The notes beneath the pieces are model-generated. The model worked only from the letters and a program-made list of their open reading frames with translations, was not told where the DNA came from and searched no databases. Source: Parus major (taxonomy: Eukaryota > Chordata > Aves > Passeriformes > Paridae). Taken from it: 64,000 nt of DNA. The number at the start of each line of letters is the position of its first letter. The stretch's first letter is position 1. The DNA lies in the NCBI RefSeq assembly GCF_001522545.3, contig NC_031768.1:95855669-95919668 (forward strand). The letters are read 5' to 3'. Positions 50,352 to 63,088 of this stretch are shown here, piece by piece. Position numbers and translations under genes: made by a program.

Positions 50352-53213
50352 AAGGGTGGTGCAGTGCCAGACATTGTCCTGCAAAACACTCCCTGGATAA
50401 TCAGGATGTGCCCCCCCAGAACTGCCCTGGCTGCAGCACAGGTGATGAGGTGTGGCTGCAACACTGGGAAGTGATGTTCCCACATCAGTGCAATGTGTTC
50501 TCTTCCACACCAGAACATTATTTGGTTCTTTCCTGAGAACAAAGCTTGTTGCAGCTGAGTAGTGACTTGTTATTCAACATGTGATGGTAACTTCACTGGA
50601 GGAAAAATGTCTTGTTAATGTGAACTAGAATTGTCCTGTTTCTAGTTCACATTCACAATTTCTTAGATTAAGATTTTCTGTCTGTTTTAGGAGCAATTTT
50701 GGGACCAAAGAATCTACTCTGGAACTCATCCGGGAACTCCAGAAATTCCCTGCATAACAGGTTGAGCCTTCCATGTCTAGAAAAGGCCACAAAAAATCCC
50801 TTAAAAGAATTTTATAATTGCACTGACTTCTTACAGAGCTAACTGTGCCAGCTGGAAGCTGAATTTCACACCAGTGGTCAGCAGTGTACCTCCTGAAGTG
50901 AGATCTATTTTACAGCCAGGGGCACAATATGACCTAACATTATTAAAGGCCAGAAGAGGATTCAGCTCCCCTTTGCGAGCAGTATCACTGACTATTCTTG
51001 TGAATTACTGCTTCTCAGAAAGGGAGGTGGAATACTTACAATCTTTTTTAACATCCAAAGTAAATAGCAAGCTCTTATATCCAACAGAAGTTACAACAAT
51101 ATTTTCGTTATGAATAATTTAACCTAGTTTTCCTCAAAATAGGGGATATTAATAATTCTTAAATTCTTTAAAGCCTTTCAAATTAACCCATTTTATTGCT
51201 ATAAGTCCAGACTTTAAAAATCCAAGTTGCTTTTTACTGTACAAGTATGCCCTATGGGATTGCTCTTAGCATATATTATCATTTGGTGTGAGTAAATCAA
51301 TATCCAGCAGGCCATAATTTGTAGTAATAAATCAGATTTTACTGTGCAAGTTCAGAGGTGAATTGTATAGGGAAGTTCATGCAGATTTGAAAAGTGAAGA
51401 AAGATATAAAAGTATTAAAACGTAGGGCTCCTTCTTATCACTTTATAAAAGGTCTGAAATTTGGAAAACTTGCAATAATTTCTCATTATTTCTGTAAATT
51501 GCTCATAATTGTATCCAAGAATAAAGAGGAAAAAAGTCAAGCCAGTACTTAGCTTGAAGTATTAACTACACATTGTTCTCCTGTAAGCACTCAACAGATC
51601 TCGTCTTGTTAAAATTATGGCAAATTGGAACAGCAGCTCCCTTCTGAATCAACCTTCATTTCTGTCTTTCCCTGCTGAAGATTGTTACATTTTAAAGTCA
51701 CAAATTATTTTTTATTTATTCCCCTAAAAAATGCATGCATGGTCCCAAAAGCCATAATACAACATCCCGCAGTACCCACAAATGCAGTACTCATTATTAC
51801 AAATTATTAGATTACTTAATCTTCTTTGCCAGTTCCTTCTTTAAAAGAAATAAATAAATAAAATTCAAAAAACAAAAATCACAGTCCCCCTATACAAGCT
51901 TAAAATGCAAGACAATAAAACTAATAGTAATAATAATGATATGTTTCCTTGGTCTTTTACGGCACAGGAAACAAATGCCTGTTGACTTGTATTACAGGGA
52001 TATATACACATTGCAAGCTGATACACGGCTGAGTCAGTCAGTTCCTTACCCTGAGGATGCTCACCCTGGGTAAAAAATGTTCACTTGTTTTTTAGGATCT
52101 GGAAGGAGCTATAGGAATGAAAAGCCACGTTGTTCCTGTTTTGAGTCCTTCCCTTTAAGAGGAGAGAACCATCTCTCAGACCTTTGACTCCAAAGGCCTC
52201 TCTACCAACAGCAGGATTTGGTGGCATTTCTTTCCTTTGCTCAAATAACTGTGCCTTGTCTGGAAATTGAAACAGGGTAGCATCAGCCCACAGGCTGATG
52301 CCAAATCCCACTTGGAATGAGTACCTTGTCCTGGCTTTGTAGCTTTCTTTATCCTGTTCCCCAAACCCAGCTTCTGCTCCAGAAATATGTTCATTCACCT
52401 GACCTTTCCCATTTACCTGACTCCTTTCTTTGTCAAGGATTGTTTTCCTTCCATTACAGTCAATGGGAGTAAGCAGCTGATTACAAAGGGAATTTCTGAG
52501 TAAGAAAAGGCAAAAGGAAAGTCATGCTCTGCATTCTGAATCACCCAAACCATGATATAAGTAACACAATAAGATACAAAATCTCATTCTCCTGGAAAAC
52601 AATTATGATCAGAGGTGGTGTAAAAAGAATATGAGTTCTGCATGCCCTCAGAAATCCCTACATTGGTGATGAAATCAAATCTTCTAAGATCTCTTGAAGA
52701 GAAGTTACATTATTTACTTAGGCTACCAGTCATCTGGAGCTGAGTCAGGTGAGCTCTGAAGACTTAATTTTTCAGCTCTTAACACTGTCTGGAAGTAACA
52801 TATTCCTTGTAGGTGTAGACAGTATACTCCAACTCTTTTTCTCAGTCTGGATGTCTGAAAATTCCTTGAATAAAAGAGAAGACTGTTTGAAATAGAAAGA
52901 AAGTACACATCTTCATGTGTCAGAAAACTCTACTGTAATTTATGTGATGACATAGGAACCTGTGTCAGTTAAAACCCAATTGATTCTTGGGTTGGGTATC
53001 TTTAGGGAGAAATTAGAGATATGAAAATAGAAAACTGTGCCTTCCTTCACTTGTCTGTAGGGTCAGGAGTTTTCCCCCATATTAACACCAAGTATAACTA
53101 GATTAGAGAGTCATAAGGTTTGTTGTGGTTTGTTTTGGCTGTAGCAATAAGAATACACACATGCACAGCCCTCATGGGCAGCTGCAACCATGATTTCATT
53201 ATTTTATATTTTA
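50352..53213. other. No gene recognised; contains a strong hairpin
   Basis: Unique-looking sequence, GC-richer to about 50520 and then AT-rich. A 14-bp perfect hairpin lies at 50617-50653 (listed separately). The 105-codon minus frame at 52081-52398 has fair-looking codon use but an in-frame TGA just before its ATG and no recognised family. Confidence 0.45.
50617..50653. other. 14-bp perfect inverted repeat with 9-base loop
   Basis: AATGTGAACTAGAA (50617-50630) and TTCTAGTTCACATT (50640-50653) are exact reverse complements separated by TTGTCCTGT. By chance a 14-bp arm pair with a loop of ten bases or less is expected well below once in 64 kb. It could be a cruciform-prone site, a relic of a small element or a short transcribed hairpin. 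The stem is too short for a typical pre-microRNA. Confidence 0.9.
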
Positions 53214-53261
<48 letters not shown>

Positions 53262-53263
53262 TT
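53214..53263. repeat. (AAT)n microsatellite, uninterrupted
   Basis: About 50 bp of perfect AAT units, unlike the interrupted array at 2983. Being pure, it is likely to vary between individuals. Confidence 0.97.
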
Positions 53264-54667
53264 ATATTATTTCATTGTATTATTTATTACCACACTTGAG
53301 GGAGTCCAAGTGAAGACCAGTGTCTAATATGGCAACACAAAGCTTCAGGTTCATACAGTATGGGAAATGCAGGTGGTGTCTCCAAATCCTTGGACTTAGA
53401 TTCTCTGGACAATCCTGTGCAACAGTGACATCTGTGGCATCTTCAACAAACATTCTTAGAAAATGTCTCTAATTAGTCACCTCTTCTTATCTTTATTTTA
53501 TTTTGAAATGGAATAAACTTCAGGATTTCAGCACAATCTATTTTCTGTCACCATTGTGCTGCAAAAATACATGCAAAAAAAAGAGGTAAATCAATTTTGG
53601 AAGCCAGAAATGGAAACATTGGATCAGACTAATCAAACCAGAACAAGGTAGGTGGCTTGATCTTCAGGAAAGAGTTCTGATATAGGCTCTCCTTCTGCCT
53701 CCTTTGTCAGGCAAAGGTAAAAACAGCTCATTAAATAAGCTGAAATTCCTAACCTGTTCTTTCACTCCCACTCTTCCAGTACCTGCCTCAAACAATTATG
53801 CAGAGACTCGAACACGGGCTATGTAACATATTCTGGGAACATACAGTAAAAGAACCTTATTAGCTGTCTCCATTAGCTGAAATGAGCAGGAGCAAAATAG
53901 TTAGTAAGCTGAATTTTAGGTGTAGGGCATTACACATCCCACAGAGATAAGAGAGAAAATTCACACCTCATTTAAAAGCTGTCAGAGTGTAGGCTGGGAA
54001 AGATAATACAGCACTGGGTTACACTAAGATCAGGTACTGGGCAACCAGAAAAGGTGGAAACTTAAGCTCAATTTCTGAAGCTTAATTTTGCTGCAGGGTC
54101 AGATTCCCATGTTGCTGGGTAGCTGAAGAATCTCACAAGGCAGCCAGTCAGGCACAGAACAGTTCACTGCAGGTCTCTTCCCACAGAAACCATGGGAAAC
54201 TTCCCACAGAAATCTGCACTGAACAGGGAGACTTTGGCCCTTGCATGCCTCTTGATTTCTTGTACCTGTTCCTTATTTCTAGGAACAAGCAGTTACAGTC
54301 ATGAATGACCAGCCACACAGATGCCATTCCTCCCTGTGCCATTTGCCATCCAAGAGTCACACTGAAATCCACAAGTGCCACCAGTTTCTCTCTGGATTTA
54401 AATACAATGGAAAGAAAGAATTAAAAGTGAAGACAGCCGAGTCTTCACTTTCCTGAAGCAAATATAAGAGCTGAAAATTAAATCTTGAAAACTTGAAAAC
54501 CATTTCAAGAACAGACATTTTGGCTTCTGTGTTTGATGGAGAATTGGAGATAAGTCTGAAAGAAGGATGCTTTGGGCTGATGGTCCTAGAGGCAAAGCTT
54601 GGCATGGGGAGAAGATCTTTGCAGAGTGTGGTCTGTAACTACTGTTTATCTAGCCATTGATGGGAAA
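53264..54667. other. No gene recognised; small hairpin at 54424-54451
   Basis: AT-rich DNA. AAAGTGAAGAC (54424-54434) and GTCTTCACTTT (54441-54451) form an 11-bp perfect inverted repeat around AGCCGA. The overlapping minus frames at 54148-54605 are unsupported. Confidence 0.5.
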
Positions 54668-54925
54668 AATCATTGAATGATTTGGGTTGAAAGGGGCTTG
54701 AACGATTATCTAGTTCCAACTTCCCTGCAATGAGCAGGGACAGGTTTCACTAGAGCAGGTTGCTCAAAATGCCAGCCAGCCTGGCCTTGAACATTGCCAG
54801 GGATAGGGCAGCCACAGCTTCCCTGAACAAGCTCTGCCAGTGCCTCACCACCCTCACAGTAAAGAATTTCTTCTGAATATCTAATCTACACCTACCCTCT
54901 TTTAGTTTAAATCAAGTGCTACACT
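54668..54925 (-). mobile_element. CR1 LINE 3' end
   Basis: Read on the plus strand it runs ATCATTGAATGATTTGGGTT, AAAGGGGCTTGAACGATTAT, CTAGTTCCAACTTCCCTGC, TTGCTCAAAATGCC, CCTTGAACATTGCCAGGGAT, GTGCCTCACCACCCTCACAG and TTCTGAATATCTAATCTACA. This is the reverse complement of a CR1 3' end, beginning with the ATTCTATGAT-type terminal repeat (here decayed). The left boundary is sharp and the right boundary, near CAAGTGCTACAC, is a 5' truncation. No coding part is included. Confidence 0.93.
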
Positions 54926-57900
54926 TCACACATGGGCATCACTTTCCCCATGAGTAAGCAAAATGAATTTGGCAACCTGGCCAGGACTGCCACCCCTGCC
55001 AAGCCTACTGAACCACAAAACAACTTCCCCCAGGGATTCTCGGGTATTTTAAAATTGTCTAAACTGAATTGACAACACCAGCTGCACCATTCAAAACTGC
55101 AAAAAGCCTTGCAGTGCCTAGCCTTCTACCAGCACTCCAGACATGTTTTTTTCAGAAATTAATTAGAGTTGAGAGTGAATTTGAGAACAAATTTTTCAAT
55201 GAGAAATCTAAAACTTAGTTAATAAGATGACAGTGCTTTTTTCCTAATGGAAAACCAGTAAGGAAGGGGTGGTGTCTGTATTCCCCCACACAGGGGGAAC
55301 TGATAGTCCACAGATGTGAGACAAGCATGGGTGCTTTTCATTTTTTGTTACAGCAATAAGTCCCTGCATACCACCTCATGAAACAGCTTGTCTAAAATTC
55401 TGCTTGACAAATGTATTCTCAAAAGTGCTCTCAGACATTTGTTTCATCTTCATTAGCAGGTCAACCATTTTTAATAACAAATTTTGAGGACAGGTGAAAA
55501 GGGAGACATTCTCTTGCTGACAACTATTGTTGAAAATTAATTTTAATTTGTGTGTAACCAAATTAACATGGAGCAAACAGCATCTGAAACAGTTAGGAAG
55601 AAATTAAATCTCTCCATGAAGACACCTGTACTTGTGATTTAGAAAAATATCCATTTTGATGGCCTAGTATATAAAGACAGGTCATAAAGACAACATGGCA
55701 GCTGCTACTGTCATGTTCTTGATGTAACAACTCAGGTGGAGTTAAAAGCAGGACATGTTTGTTTTCCTAGATGCAAAAGCAAATGAGCTGTTGTCCTAAA
55801 TAATTCTGGTTATATATAATGGAGATGTTCTATTCTTATCCTATTTATGGGACCAGATCCTCATCCCTAGAACACTCTACACTTGATAGAAGATTTTTTG
55901 ACTGTATAAAGCCCGGGCTGATGATCTGACACTATGTATCCCTGATTTCTCTTTCCCAAAATACAGAGAACTCTGACATTCTAGTACAGCAAGGGATGCA
56001 TCTGGGATCCAGCTATCCCTTGCCTAAATAAAGCAGCCCACAGATTAGATCAATTTGTTCTAGGAGTCAAAATAAAGAAGGAATAGAAATGTGACAGAAA
56101 TTTACTCTTGTCTACCTAAACAAAAGAGTAAGAACACTCTCCACAAACACATGAAAAAAATAAATGCATATTGCAAATATGGATTTATTTTAGACTGCAA
56201 AGTCTACTGACATCTTTACCATGCCCATGCAAGATCTTGACATATCTTAATGGAGAGAGTGACTACACAAACATATCAAAGGCAATTTTGTTCTAGATTA
56301 GTTTTCACACATCTTAGAAGAGCACTATGCAAAGGATGCAGAGCCAGGGCTGACCTAACTAACTCCAGAACCAACTTGCTGCTAATTCAGTCTTTTGGGT
56401 GGTCAGGCTTATTTCCTCATGTACTACACAAGACCTCACTTTTGAAAGGAAGTTACTGTACCTCCAGCTGACTCTGCCAACCCTCACCAGAAGGACCAGC
56501 TTTACTGATCCTCATTCCTGAAGGCATGGTACTGGTCTTTCACTTCTTTAAATTGCTTGAAGAAATTGAGCTTAATTAACTTATGAAAACACACTACTAA
56601 ATCAGAATCTATTCTTTGGAAGTAACCAGAATTTCTCCTTGTTTTCAGGGAAAGAAAAACACTTTATTTTCCTTAGCTGATAATTCCAATTAAAAAATGT
56701 ACAAATCACATCAGATTAATTAAGTTTTATGTGAAAGTACAAGTGTATATATTTTACTTATTAATGTATTTCATTTGCACAACTCCGGTTATAAATATTG
56801 ATCTGTTTGGACCATTAACTGAAGTGCAGCTTTAAAAATAGAATTATTAAATTCAATAAAACCTAAATTTAAGAATAGCAATTTTTGTCTTTTAATACAG
56901 CAGCCATCAGCTTAGCAGAAGTCAGCTGGACTGAAGAAGAAACAGCTATGAGGCTGTTTCCTACAGCAGCCTCTGAAATGGAGATTACAAGTGTATTCTT
57001 CAGCTGTTAAGAAGAAACTGCTAGTTTAGTATTGGCAAATGGCTTAAAACAGTCACCATAAACAGATAACATAGGGTATCCAGTGCCAAATGTGTTTAGT
57101 AGGTTAAATGAGAGTATTAACCTTAAATGCAATGAGATTTCTTGTCCACATCCAAAGTCCCTGGTGCGGGTGGTACTTGTCGTTACAACTCTGCATTCTG
57201 TGTCATCTGAGACTTGCAGGCACTGCACTCTGGCCATGGTCAATCAAACCCTCAAAGATCACAAGGGCACTGAGAGGTTAATCATTATCTCTCTGTTATT
57301 CTTTTGCAAGGAAGGTAGGAATCTCAGGGGTAAGAGAAGCATGCACAATGAAAAGGGGAAGGAATAAATACGTTATAGTTTTCTACCAAAAGGTAAATCC
57401 ATTTGTGCGTGTTGGATTTATCATGATCAGAAAACAGAGCCTACACGATCTCGAATACATAGAACACAGAGTGATAGCAGAGTTAAAGGTGAAACCAAGA
57501 GGAAAATTGGAGTTTGTCCAGGCTCTGTCTGCAGAAGGGGTGATACTGATGCTAACGGTTGCCCAAGAAGACTCAAGAGCTTTGTTATGATTTGTAGGGT
57601 GGATGGATCTCGGAGAGCACTTTGCAGCTTACATGTGACTGGGTGAGGAGAGAAGGTAGGGCTGAAAACAGCCCACAGTGACCCTGCTACATCAGGTACA
57701 CTAGGGGTGCTGGGGAACCCCCTCCAGGTCACGACTCAGACATCAGACCAGTCCCAAATCTGCTTCTGAAATAGCTGAACTTTTTACCCAGGCTGGGAAG
57801 AGAAAACCAGATCAGTTTCAGCTTGGTCTGACCTAGCATGCAGCAGATACCAAGTGGAGGCTCACAGAGTTTCCTACTTGCTGAGCTACTGTCCTCTTAA

Positions 57901-60152
57901 AACAATCCAATGCAAGTAAATGCTATTTAAATCGATTGTGTGCATTCACAGACAAAATTGGTTTAAAATTTATTATGTGTTGTGGCTCACCATGTTGAGA
58001 GAGAACAGAACATACATTTTAAAAAACAAGCAGGTTTTCTTAAAATAATCAAACATTCAATAAAAGAGGCTTATTGCTGCCATCTTTATTTGTTAGGATG
58101 GGGAATGGACTATTTTACTCTTCTTGCAAGCTAAGCATTGTTGAATAACCATGGGAAGGATACAGAAATTTTGCTTTATTAATTTTAGTAATAATTTCAA
58201 TTGTCTTTGAATTTATTTTACTCTTGATTTAAATGTATAATGCAGCGTATTCATCTCTGCAGTTCTTGAATTGCCCACTTGCATAAGAAAACACACTTCA
58301 GAATATGCTTATTAAAGAACATAATGGCTTTGAGGGATTTTTAAAAGCAAAGAGACATTATAATCTTCTTTCACTGTAGTAGTTGCATATTTCAAATGTA
58401 GACAACGTTTGCTTTACAATTATTAATTATTATGGCTGCCAGATGCAATTAAAGACCACCTTGTGCTCTTCCTATGGCTCCCTTCAAGCATTCACCATGT
58501 AAGCCATTACTGAAATAGCTAGATTAGAAAATTCTAATGGCTAGCATGTGTATGATATTTACTCCTCAAAACCCTAAAATAACTTGCAAAAGAGGGGCAT
58601 TATTGACCTGTTGTTCTGAGGAGGAGAAGTGAAGGGTGGAGACATTCAAGCAAAAGCATTTGCCTATTTGAGGTAATTCCACTTGTAGGAATTGTGCGTG
58701 GAGAGTACAAAGCCTTTTCAAAAGCTTTTCACCACACAGTGAAAGGACTTTAAAAAAGCTTTCAACAAGCTTCCTCTTAAAGGGCTTTTAATAAATATTT
58801 TCAAAAATACTCCAAAAAGAAAAGGAGGGAAGAGTGAGAGGACAAATTTGTTAATGCTCAATTATTCAGAAGAGGGGAAAGGAAAGGATGCTGTAAAAGC
58901 ACACAGTAATATAGCACCATAGTGTAGAATAACATGAAAGCCAAAATGCAGTCAGTAAATATGCAGTGATGCACCAGGAGACACAATTTAACCTGATATG
59001 TGCAAGGACAGGCTCTGAACTATCTGCCCTGTGTCCAGAATGAGAACTCCCAGTCACTGCAGCTGATTCCATAAAAACATCTTTTGACCCAAGAAAAACA
59101 CTGGGGGTGCTTGGAAATACCAGGAAACAAATAGAGAATCAGGCAGCAAATGTAATTATTTCTTTTTATAAACCCATGGTGTGCTCATAGCTCAACACTG
59201 CCTGCAGTTCTGACTTTCTGGTCAGAAAAGCTGTACAAGGGTGAGAAAACATTCAGATGAGGTATCGAATAGACAAGAATAATGACCAAAGGGAAAATAA
59301 ATAGATTAAGAGTCTTTGCAGAGAAAAGAGAGAACTGAGAGTAGATGTGACATGAATTAACAGAAATGTCAATAACATTGAGAAGATCATTAGGAAATTA
59401 TTTGACTTTTCACAGTGCAATAAAGAGGGGCAAAGAATGACATTAACAGGTGACATGCTGAAAACAAACAAAAAAAAGAGGGCATTTTTATAAGCAGCAC
59501 AACTGAACTGAGAAATTTCTTCCCCAAGATTATTTTAAATTATGTTTATTCTTACCAGCTCAAAAACTGGTAAGAACAACAGGGCCAAATCATAGAAATT
59601 ATTCCACCAAGGATGATAAATCCAAAAATAATGTTTATAAACAAGGATTTTGTTAAACTACAGATTGCTGGAAGCAGGGACAATATGCCAGGGAGCCACA
59701 ACTGTATAGTTTCCCTGGTGTGGTGACTTTCTCCAGCATTCAGTACTTTCCTGCTGTTGAAATCCAGCTACAGGCTAGATGAATCTTACCACCCCTTAAA
59801 AAATGCCATGGTGGTCTGAAGAGGGCCTCCACAAACAGAACTATTGTTGCTAATATAGATACTTCTGTTGGTTATAGTGGTCAGTGGGCTTGGTCAAAGA
59901 AACCCAATGGACCCAAACAGAATTTGATGCCACAGATGATACCAACATCTATGAATGATTTCCTCTTGGGTGGAAGGATGAAATATTGACTATGTTGAAA
60001 TCAGCAGAAATTTTGTCACCCCTGCAGCAGAAGCAGGATCTTACCTCCTTCTACCTTACTACCAAGACTCAAGTCTTCCCGACATATCAGGTTTGTTCCT
60101 GTCAACATGAAAGGACAAAAATGCTTCCAAAGCACAGAACTTTGCAGCATGC
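54926..60152. other. 5.2 kb without a recognised gene
   Basis: AT-rich, with the lowest complexity around 56560-56900 and 57900-58450. A conserved-element-like block lies at about 58300-58470. Three AAGCTT-centred palindromes cluster at 58720-58772, and a 10-bp hairpin sits at 59549-59576. Frames such as 55376-55576 (-) and 57083-57367 (+) have no recognised domain. Confidence 0.45.
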
Positions 60153-60715
60153 TGTGCTGGTGTTGGCTGGGGACAGTTTAATTTTCTCCACAGTAACTGG
60201 TCTGTACCTATGCCCTATGGCTGTGGTTTGGATTCGTGCTGAAAACAGTATTGAAGATGCAGGGATGTTGTTATTGCTGCTTGCACAGAGTGAAAGCCTC
60301 TTCTGCTGCTTGCACCACCTCACCAGCCACTGGGCTGGGGCTGCACAAGAGGCACACAGCCAGGACAGCTGATCCCAGCTGATCCAAGGGATATCCCACA
60401 TCATATGGCATCATGATCAGCATGGAAAGCCAGGGGAAGACTGGAAGGGGGATGTTCAGAGCGTTTGCAAGTCAGCATTACGAGATGGAGCCCAGCTTTC
60501 CAGGGGATGGCTGCACACCTGCCTGCCCATGGGAAGTGCTGAATGAATCCCTTGCTTTGCTTTGCTCCTGCACAGCTTTTGCTTTTGCTATGAAGCTGTC
60601 TTTATCACATCCCATAGGTTTTTTCACTTTTCCAGTTCTCCTGACCCTGTGAGTAGGGCAGTGAGAGAGTGCTTGTGTGGTACTCAGTTGCTGGCTGGGC
60701 TTAAACCACAACTCA
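60153..60715 (+). mobile_element. Avian ERVL-type solo LTR
   Basis: The element starts TGTGCTGGTGTTGGCTGGGG and follows the well-known avian ERVL LTR layout: GTTTAATTTTCTCCACAGTA, GTGGTTTGGATTCGTGCTGA, GACAGCTGATCCCAGCTGAT, GGGATATCCCACATCATATG, GGAGCCCAGCTTTCCAGGGG, CCTGCCTGCCCATGGGAAGT, GCTGTCTTTATCACATCCCA and the end GGCTGGGCTTAAACCACAAC. The usual TATA-type segment has decayed to CAGCATGGAAAG, and the ATTAAA-like signal before CTGTCTTTATC reads ATGAAG, so promoter and poly(A) functions look lost. No internal retroviral sequence flanks it. I could not identify a matching 5-bp duplication, and the exact 3' end (60711-60715) is uncertain. Confidence 0.9.
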
Positions 60716-63059
60716 TCTCTTCAACACAACATGAAAGTGTTTGAGTAGTAAGAGCTACAGGACTTCCTTCATACTAAAACAGCATACAAAAATGTATGAG
60801 CACTGTGACTCTGGAATTGGTCTGTTACAGCCAGTCTTATCAACACATTAGCTCTATTTTAACATTCAGATAGTGGAGGTTGAAAGCAAACCTGATTTTG
60901 CATCTTAAAGAGAGGCATGTAAAATGTTTTATAGGCTTTCCCACTTTATTTGAAGATTATCATAAAGTGAGATTTTTTCATACCACAAAGAGTGTAAACC
61001 ATAAACCTTTTAAGACTGCTGACAGTTATCACAGTTTTTTTCAGAGAATGATCTGGTCTATATCTTCATCAGAATTGAAAGCACCAGAACTTAAGTTAGA
61101 AGTCCACAAGTTAAAATGAACTGCCCCTAATCGAACAAAGCCTCCCTGAAAAAAAAAATATAGTTATATGGATTCTGCCAGCGCATTTTCTTTGGCCTTT
61201 TAAAAAACATTTGAATCAAAAGATTATTTGACTTTTAAAAATGAGCATGGATTTCAAAAATCACTTGATATAGTATTACTCAGGGGATGAAACATAGTGT
61301 TAGGAACTAGAGAATGAGTAAACAACCTCACGCAGCAATATACATTTATCATATTAACATTTTCTTGATCCACACAAAAACAATAAAGGAATGAAAACAG
61401 ATTTTTTCATTCCTTTCTTGTTTAAACCTGCTAGGAAAACCTCTCTATAAAGCAAAATTTTCTGCACATGCCTGGCCCCATTTATTAGTGAGAGTAATTT
61501 CAATATTTCTTTAGGAACAGCAATTTGCTTAATTGTGGCTTAGCAAGATGGCTGAAACTGCAGAGAGACAGACAGATTTTTAGCCATGACAATTCATGAG
61601 GTGAACTAATATCGCCTTGACAAATGAATCAAATTTTTGGATTTTAAGTCCAACAGATGAAGCTAGTCCACTGAAGGTTTTAATAATAAGAAAGGGGAAA
61701 GGAGATGAACTATATAGATAATTATAACTATATAGCTAAATTATTGTAACTAGACAGTTGGAAAAGCAGAGATAGTTTGGACTTGTAGCAGGTTAGATCT
61801 CATGAAACCAAGTAATGGAATAAAAACCTTAACAAAGAATTAAAACAAAGATGGAGGACTTTAATTGAAAACTTGATCAATTAGCACAGAGGCCATAAGA
61901 AGGAGGCAACAGAGCATGAAATTTGATTAAACTAAACCATACGTCCTACTTCATTTTCAGCGATGTCACAAAACTGATGACCTTGAAAAGAGAAGACATT
62001 AGAAGAGTGTAAAACAGCAGTTATCTCAATGCTGGCTAAAAAAGAGAACTGATAATAAATATTGTACAGCAAGGAAGCCTTAAATTAAAATCACATATAT
62101 ATTCAGAATGGAGAGATGGGTAGTCATAAATTGCAGTAATTGACACACAATCCAAATTTATTACAATGGATCTATGCAGAGGGAAAGTGAGAAAATGCCC
62201 TAACTCCACAAATTTGACAAACAGAGCAGATCACACTCCAGCTCGCTGACTACTCAGATTATTGTTTGATTGTAGGCATGATTCTACTGCATTAGGTGAT
62301 CTTTTTGTAATCAGTAAAGTAGATTAAATTCTAAAGATGCACTGAGCATCTTACAGTAACACAGCACTGGAGTCACAGTGCGATTCTTCTGTTTTGACCC
62401 AAAATAAAATCAGAAAAAAGGTACTACTTCACCCACATCATGCTACAGTAACACTACCAAGAGCTCCTTTTTTTGATGGGTGAAATGATATGTGAACCTG
62501 ATACACTGCTTTGGATACAAGATGTCTTTGTTCTTGCTGCAGATGGGTAAAGCTCTCCATTGCTCTCACAGACCCCTTCAGCACATGCCCACCCAGCCAC
62601 AATCCCATATTCTCATAGGACTAAATGCAAGGACTCTGACATGTTCTTATTGCCATACAGAACCACCAACAGCAGTCCCAATAACATGGGGCATACATCT
62701 TGAGCTGCATTTCAGCTCTATCCCAGCTATAAACAAACAAATTATGCCTTTCTGGCCTAAATCCTGCTAAAACAAAAGTTCTCCTTTAGTATTTTTTCAC
62801 AACTTGGACTGACAGGGAGACATTGTGCAGCTTCAGGGCTTTATGTCATGTGGCTGTGGTGGTTTTTTTTCTCTACAGTGCTCCTTAAAATTAGATTTAT
62901 GTCATGTAGAAATACAGCTTAAGTGATTTTGAGGTGTATTTTTTCCAAAGTGTCATGTCCTTGCAGACATGCAATGCCAGTAAGATTTGAATGAGATCAT
63001 CCCAGATTGCTTTTGAGAGTCCCACTTATTGTGAATTCCAAAACAAAACAATATCAAAC
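60716..63059. other. No gene recognised
   Basis: AT-rich unique-looking DNA, including a short imperfect tandem of AACTATATAG words at 61708-61736. The frames 60880-61119 (+) and 62492-62770 (+) are unsupported. Confidence 0.5.
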
Positions 63060-63088
63060 ATATATATATATATATCTCAATATATATC
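63060..63088. repeat. (TA)n microsatellite
   Basis: About eight TA units, a CTCAA interruption and three more TA units. Confidence 0.93.

Noticed and set aside
49769..50542. Frames of 81 and 181 codons across the LTR and CR1 junction
   Set aside because: They run through LTR and repeat sequence and match no retroviral protein.
52081..52398. 105-codon minus frame with fair codon use
   Set aside because: An in-frame TGA directly precedes the ATG, no convincing splice sites surround it, and the protein is not recognisable.
55376..55576. 66-codon minus frame with protein-like residues
   Set aside because: No splice acceptor, poly(A) signal or family support comparable with the 47.7-kb candidate.
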